Part shown: piece after piece, positions 60,182-64,000 of the stretch
Position numbering within the stretch: position 1 is the first letter of the stretch
Layout: each line of letters starts with the position of its first letter
Source: Pseudomonas marvdashtae
GTDB lineage: Bacteria; Pseudomonadota; Gammaproteobacteria; Pseudomonadales; Pseudomonadaceae
DNA length: 64,000 nucleotides
Direction: 5' to 3'
NCBI RefSeq assembly: GCF_014268655.2
Contig: NZ_JABWQX020000001.1
Location: 3,998,001 to 4,062,000 of the forward strand
Notes under the pieces: generated by a model
Told to the model about the DNA's origin: nothing
The model's database searches: none
Seen by the model: only the letters and a program-made list of their open reading frames with translations
Position numbers and translations under genes: made by a program

Positions 60182-61105
60182 ATGCTCACAGCAATCGATT
60201 TGTTCGCCGGGCTCGGCGGATGGTCTACCGGCGCCCGGAATGCGGGCGTCAATGTTTTATGGGCTGCCAACCACTGGCCCGTTGCGGTCGAGTGGCATAG
60301 TCGCAATCATCCTGATGCAATCCACATCTGTCAGGACTTGCACCAAGCTGATTGGTCCCAGGTTCCAGCGCACGACATACTGCTTGCATCGCCGTGCTGC
60401 CAAGGCCATTCGAAAGCACGAGGCAAGAAGGCCGGGAACACCAAGCACGACGCATCTCGCTCCACGGCATGGGCGGTCGTGTCGGCGGCTGAGTTCCATA
60501 GGTCCGAGGTCGTGCTCTTAGAGAACGTCAAGGAATTCATGGACTGGGAACTGTATCCGGCCTGGGCGTTGGCGATGGCGGCTCTTGGCTACATGATCGC
60601 CCCTCACATCGTTGACTGCGCCGATCTTGGCGTGCCCCAGCATCGGGTTCGCCTGTTCCTGGTCTGCACCCGCAGCAAGGCGCCACTCAATCTACAACTT
60701 CAGCAGCGCCAACATGTGCCAGCCTCATCGTTCATCGACTTCGCTGCCGGTAAGTGGGGCAAGATCGAAAAGCCCGGTCGAGCCGAATCGACCCTACTGC
60801 GCGTAAAGAATGGGCGGGAGCGCTTCGGCGAGCGCTTCATCATGCCTTACTACGGATCCGGCTCGGGCCTTACCGGCCGCAGCCTGGACCGTCCAATCGG
60901 CACAATCACCACGCTTGACCGCTGGGCCCTGGTGCGCGGTGACGAAATGCGCATGCTGTCGGCTGACGAGGCTCTGGCGGCCCAATCCTTCAAACCAGAC
61001 ACCAAGCGCCCGGACAACCACCGGCTGACCATGCACATGACCGGCAACGCGGTGCCGCCGCTGGCCGGACAGATCGTCATCGAAGAGCTCCAGCGAGCCG
61101 CATAG
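60182..61105 (+). CDS. DNA cytosine-5 methyltransferase, phage type
   Basis: Protein of 307 residues from ATG 60182. C5-MTase motifs: I AIDLFAGLGGWSTG (4-17), IV SPCCQGHS (near 90-97) with the catalytic Cys, VI LLENVKEF (near 132), VIII PQHRVRLF, and X MTGNAVPPLAG near the end. The residue before the catalytic Cys is Cys instead of the usual Pro. Orphan enzyme, placed 69 bases after the other methyltransferase. Confidence 0.87.
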   Translation: MLTAIDLFAGLGGWSTGARNAGVNVLWAANHWPVAVEWHSRNHPDAIHICQDLHQADWSQVPAHDILLASPCCQGHSKARGKKAGNTKHDASRSTAWAVVSAAEFHRSEVVLLENVKEFMDWELYPAWALAMAALGYMIAPHIVDCADLGVPQHRVRLFLVCTRSKAPLNLQLQQRQHVPASSFIDFAAGKWGKIEKPGRAESTLLRVKNGRERFGERFIMPYYGSGSGLTGRSLDRPIGTITTLDRWALVRGDEMRMLSADEALAAQSFKPDTKRPDNHRLTMHMTGNAVPPLAGQIVIEELQRAA

Positions 61106-61151
61106 CTCCCCCACTCCACCGCCAGGGCATGCCCCGGCAAGGCAAATCATC

Positions 61152-61277
61152 GTGATCCGCAAATACCGATTCAGCGAGCTCATGGCCCGCCTGACCAATG
61201 AAGAGTGGACGGTCGTTAAATACGGCAAGGACAGCTATGTCTTTATGCCGACTGCCTACAAGGCTCGGAGGTCGTGA
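61152..61277 (+). CDS. Small phage protein, unknown
   Basis: 41 residues from GTG 61152: MIRKYRFSELMARLTNEEWT, VVKYGKDSYVFMPTAYKARR. Stop overlaps the next ATG by one base (TGATG). No clear Shine-Dalgarno other than GGCAAG. Function unknown. Confidence 0.45.
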   Translation: MIRKYRFSELMARLTNEEWTVVKYGKDSYVFMPTAYKARRS

Positions 61278-61378
61278 TGGATTGGTTACTCGCTGGCTGG
61301 ATCCTCTTCAACATCTTGGTAGCCGCTGCGCTGCCTGTGATCAGCGTTAAGCCCCAGGAGGGCGTATGGAAAGCGTGA
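61277..61378 (+). CDS. Tiny membrane peptide
   Basis: 33 residues: MDWLLAGWILFNILVAAALP then VISVKPQEGVWKA. One membrane segment covers most of it. GGAGG lies before the ATG (within the previous gene), and its end overlaps the next gene by 13 bases. Confidence 0.5.
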   Translation: MDWLLAGWILFNILVAAALPVISVKPQEGVWKA

Positions 61379-61785
61379 AGCGTTATTGCATTTCGCAAAT
61401 TGGGAGCGGCATGGAAGAAATGGAACAGGGGCCGTGGGTTGGAGCCGATGACTTCGACCGCGTGTCCGCCGAGAACCTGGCCCTACAGCAGCGCCTCACA
61501 GTGCAGGATCAGCGGGAGGACGACCAGAACCAGCGAATCGCCTCAATCGTCGGCAAGACAACCCAGTGCAAGGCGTGTGGCAGCGACAACCTTTTCTGGT
61601 TCGCGCACAACAAGAACCACAGCGTCGTTCAGAACAACCGTCTGAACACTAACGACGTGACCTGCTTGCTCGTGCTTGGCTGCGCGGACTGCTCCGAAAC
61701 TCTTATGTCGGTAAGCGCGGACAGACTCGCCGAGCGCATGACCGCCGCCCTCAAACCGAACGCCGAGGCTGAAAGCCATGAGTGA
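61366..61785 (+). CDS. Phage protein with a zinc-ribbon-like CxxC pair
   Basis: 139 residues, GGAGG 5 bases before ATG: MESVKRYCISQIGSGMEEME. A short coiled coil is followed by CKACGSDN (near 68) and CADC (near 110), likely a zinc ribbon. Function unknown. Overlaps the next gene by 8 bases. Confidence 0.62.
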   Translation: MESVKRYCISQIGSGMEEMEQGPWVGADDFDRVSAENLALQQRLTVQDQREDDQNQRIASIVGKTTQCKACGSDNLFWFAHNKNHSVVQNNRLNTNDVTCLLVLGCADCSETLMSVSADRLAERMTAALKPNAEAESHE

Positions 61786-61981
61786 GCACCGTCTAGACCT
61801 GATGGACTTGTTCCGCCGTGACATGGGGAGCTTGGAAGTCACAACGGCGCATCATGACGACAACTCTCACCCGTCGTTCAAGCGCGACCCGCTAACCTTC
61901 AAGTATGAGCACTCGACCTACCTCTTCAAGGTATGGATGGCCGGGCGCAACAGTGCAGGAATCCACAAACATGACCAATAA
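61778..61981 (+). CDS. Small phage protein, unknown
   Basis: 67 residues: MSEHRLDLMDLFRRDMGSLE then HPSFKRDPLTFKYEHSTYLF and KVWMAGRNSAGIHK. Overlaps both neighbours. Function unknown. Confidence 0.55.
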   Translation: MSEHRLDLMDLFRRDMGSLEVTTAHHDDNSHPSFKRDPLTFKYEHSTYLFKVWMAGRNSAGIHKHDQ

Positions 61982-62645
61982 AACAATCACCCTGTCGCGG
62001 GAACTGGCCGAGCAAATCCTCAAGGAATTGACGTCCGGGGCAGTATCCATTGGCACGGGTGCGAAGCTGCGCGCCGCACTCGCGGACCCTGTGCCCCCTG
62101 TTGGCGGGGAGCCGGAAGTGTTGGGGTATCTTGACCACGCATCGACCTACTACCCAGGCCTTGAGTCCGTAGAACAGTACGGGCAAGGGCGAAACATGCG
62201 AGAACTGGTAGACCGAGCCCACGTTACCCGGCTACAGGCTGAGGTGTTCGAATTACGCACAGCCCTACAGGTGGCGAACAAGAACACTAAGCAGGTCATG
62301 GCGCAGCGTGACACGATCAGCGTCCAACTCTTCAAGGCCAACGATGACGCGCTTGAATACATGACCAAAATGAAACGGGCTCAGGCTGAGGTGGAAGAAT
62401 GGAAGCTCCGCTGCCAGTACAACGCCGACACCGCACATGACCTGCAATCCGAACTGACCAAGGCGCGGGAGGTTGAGCACGACCTTCGCGACCGGAAAAA
62501 CTCAATCGTTGCATTACGGCGGGAGCTGTCCAAGGCCCGCGAATGGCTCGGCGATGGCAAGAACGCCGACGGCCTGGCCCGTGAGCACTGGACGCCTGAA
62601 TACGCCGCACTGATCGATCGCATCGACACAACTCTCAGCAAGTAA
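61971..62645 (+). CDS. Phage coiled-coil protein, unknown
   Basis: 224 residues from ATG 61971 (MTNKTITLSRELAEQILKEL). A short N-terminal domain precedes a long coiled coil (about 85-200). The C-terminal AREHWTPEYAALIDRIDTTL is common in Ea-type phage proteins. Function unknown. Confidence 0.6.
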   Translation: MTNKTITLSRELAEQILKELTSGAVSIGTGAKLRAALADPVPPVGGEPEVLGYLDHASTYYPGLESVEQYGQGRNMRELVDRAHVTRLQAEVFELRTALQVANKNTKQVMAQRDTISVQLFKANDDALEYMTKMKRAQAEVEEWKLRCQYNADTAHDLQSELTKAREVEHDLRDRKNSIVALRRELSKAREWLGDGKNADGLAREHWTPEYAALIDRIDTTLSK

Positions 62646-62697
62646 CCCCTCCCCCTTCAAAGTCAGCCGCTATAGCGGCAAAGGACAGGTATTGCCC

Positions 62698-63129
62698 ATG
62701 GAAATCCCAAAGGCTGGCCCGGACCACTTCCGCTACGTCGACACCATCGGGCCGGACGGCCTGACCGTGACGATGCAGACCTGGGTGGCATACGCCGAAA
62801 CCCCAATGTGCTGGTATCTGCTGAGCGAGCAAGACCACGACCGCTTAACGCGCGGCTGGCTGAGTGAAGCAGGGGCAAAGAAAGCGCGGAAACGAGTGCT
62901 GAAGCACCAGTATTTCTCCTCAAGGTGCTTTGCCTACCCAGACAAAGAGCGAGCGTTGAACTCGTACAAGTGCCGCAAGGAGTGGCAGATCCGGCATGCC
63001 ACGCTCTCACTGGAGCGCGCCAAGGCCGCCATCGGGTACTTCGGAGACTCGACTGTCACGGCGACGGATCCACCCAGCGAGGCCGTTATCCCGAGCGATT
63101 ACATCCAAAACTCATTTGCTTGGGAATGA
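62698..63129 (+). CDS. Phage protein, unknown
   Basis: 143 residues from ATG 62698 with AGGT/AAGGA upstream (a TTG two codons earlier is possible). MEIPKAGPDHFRYVDTIGPD, several Trp and basic helices (AGAKKARKRVLKHQYFSSRC). Function unknown. Confidence 0.55.
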   Translation: MEIPKAGPDHFRYVDTIGPDGLTVTMQTWVAYAETPMCWYLLSEQDHDRLTRGWLSEAGAKKARKRVLKHQYFSSRCFAYPDKERALNSYKCRKEWQIRHATLSLERAKAAIGYFGDSTVTATDPPSEAVIPSDYIQNSFAWE

Positions 63130-63133
63130 CGCC

Positions 63134-63190
63134 ATGATCCTCCCCCTGCTCTACATGGCCCACCTGATATATCGGGGGCCTAGGCCATGA
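63134..63190 (+). CDS. Very short ORF, possible coupling peptide
   Basis: 18 codons, MILPLLYMAHLIYRGPRP, starting 4 bases after the previous stop and ending in ATGA with the next start. Too short to judge; it may only couple translation. Confidence 0.25.
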   Translation: MILPLLYMAHLIYRGPRP

Positions 63191-63522
63191 ACGCGCAAAA
63201 CACGAAAGAATTTTACTCTGCCGACCAAGCTGCTGAGCATGCAGCCGAGTGGTGCAAGCGCAATCCAGCATGGCGCCGGATATGTGATATCCCGAATCAC
63301 TCCGTGTTTTATAAAACCTACGACGAGATCCCGAAACGCGAGCGTGCCTACTGGGACGAGAACGGCGGCGAAGAATGCTGGCGTGAATTCGGAACCGCAG
63401 GAAGCAAGGTGCCTACCGGGTTCATCTCTGGAAAGGGCGAGTTTTTTGACCACGTGCTTAAAGTGCCCCTTCATCACAACATGATGATGGTGTTTCGCGT
63501 GGGCAGGAGATGGAGGCCATGA
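63187..63522 (+). CDS. Phage protein, unknown
   Basis: 111 residues: MNAQNTKEFYSADQAAEHAA, RRICDIPNHSVFYKTYDEIP, C-terminal RVGRRWRP. No recognised motif. End overlaps the next gene. Confidence 0.55.
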   Translation: MNAQNTKEFYSADQAAEHAAEWCKRNPAWRRICDIPNHSVFYKTYDEIPKRERAYWDENGGEECWREFGTAGSKVPTGFISGKGEFFDHVLKVPLHHNMMMVFRVGRRWRP

Positions 63523-63980
63523 GTGATGCCCCTATCGAGCCGCAGGATTACATCTACGGCGTGAAGGTCGTGCAGATCGAAGACCTGCGCGTGGCCCGAG
63601 GATTAACACGGCGACCGGCATCCTCCTGCCGACACAAACAGCTGGTTTATGACCAAGGAGAGCGGCGCGTCTGGTGCCAAGACTGTGAAGCCGAGGTTGA
63701 GGCTTTTGATGCCTTCGTTGGAATAGTCGAGGTTTTCAGCGCCGGCATGAGCAAGCTGAATACTCGCCGACGGGAGCTGGCAGAAGCTGAACAGTTCCAG
63801 ATCCGCAGCCGCGCCGCAAAGGTGATGGACGAAGCCTGGCGCAGCACGAAGATGGCGCCCCTCTGCCCTCACTGCATGACCGCAATCCTGCCCGAAGACG
63901 TCGCCGGCGGCGTAGCTAAAACCTCGAAGTCACTGGTTGTAGCAGCTCGCAAGCGCAAGCAGACCAATCCCACCTCCTAA
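63519..63980 (+). CDS. Phage protein with zinc-binding cysteines
   Basis: 153 residues from ATG 63519 (GGAGG close before it; ATG 63510 is an alternative). A CxH/CxxC set (SSCRHKQLVY ... RRVWCQDCEAEVE) near 37-60 and a second CPHC near 118 suggest zinc sites. A helical linker lies between. Function unknown. The last 20 bases of the window hold nothing further. Confidence 0.6.
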   Translation: MSDAPIEPQDYIYGVKVVQIEDLRVARGLTRRPASSCRHKQLVYDQGERRVWCQDCEAEVEAFDAFVGIVEVFSAGMSKLNTRRRELAEAEQFQIRSRAAKVMDEAWRSTKMAPLCPHCMTAILPEDVAGGVAKTSKSLVVAARKRKQTNPTS

Positions 63981-64000
63981 CCCCAATCCACCTACAGCCT

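Overview
The window is Pseudomonas DNA, most likely from the P. fluorescens group. The reasons are the gene order mtaD-ubiG-mupP-yciK, the pairing of a thiolase with a polyphosphate:AMP phosphotransferase and mnmC, a fumC-DUF2059-bolA-trhO block, and three GTGGCGAGGGAGCTTGCTCC-type REP doublets typical of that group. It divides into two halves: ordinary chromosome (1 to about 24,715) and a large prophage (about 24,715 to beyond 64,000).

Chromosomal half. After the last codons of mtaD come ubiG (ubiquinone), mupP (muropeptide recycling) and yciK, then a diguanylate cyclase. Convergent with it is a pair made of a PAS-GGDEF-EAL membrane protein and a TenA/haem-oxygenase-like protein. Next is an AT-richer island (7,403-11,952) with two overlapping ORFs that look like one large dermonecrotic-type toxin broken by a frame shift; its distal part carries a C-terminal zinc deaminase signature. 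Then follow an ABC exporter, a DsbA-like protein, trhO, bolA, a DUF2059 protein, fumC, an EamA transporter, a DUF6316 protein extended by a REP element, a thiolase, a polyphosphate:AMP phosphotransferase and mnmC.

Junction. Just after mnmC there is a ribosome-binding site followed by eight codons reading MCGLAGVF and a stop. This is the start of a class II glutamine amidotransferase and it is cut off there. I read it as the prophage attachment site (attL). The other end of the prophage and its integrase lie outside the window.

Prophage half. The layout is that of a P22-like short-tailed phage read from both strands. On the minus strand, the late operon runs from a near-consensus late promoter at 44,442-44,470, through tandem terminators, into holin, SAR endolysin, Rz/Rz1, small and large terminase, portal, scaffold, coat, gp4- and gp10-like tail factors, ejection proteins, a P22-tailspike-type head-binding adaptor and an Mtd-type fibre. 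Upstream of it, also on the minus strand, lie cro, two ribbon-helix-helix regulators, a Rha-type regulator, O- and P-like replication genes with candidate iterons inside the O gene, ninB, ninG, and a protein at the position of antiterminator Q. On the plus strand are cI (apparently leaderless), its terminator, an OL/pL-type operator-promoter and a long early operon with coiled-coil protein, Erf annealase, YqaJ exonuclease, two orphan DNA methyltransferases and many small unknown genes.

The items most worth a second look are the split deaminase toxin without an immunity gene, the attachment site inside an amidotransferase start, a secreted protein that ends in a tail-fibre chaperone-like domain, the unrecognised Q-position protein with its intact promoter-terminator circuit, the repeated hairpins in the untranslated parts of the left operon, the candidate iteron origin, and the RHH/Rha module where cII would be expected.
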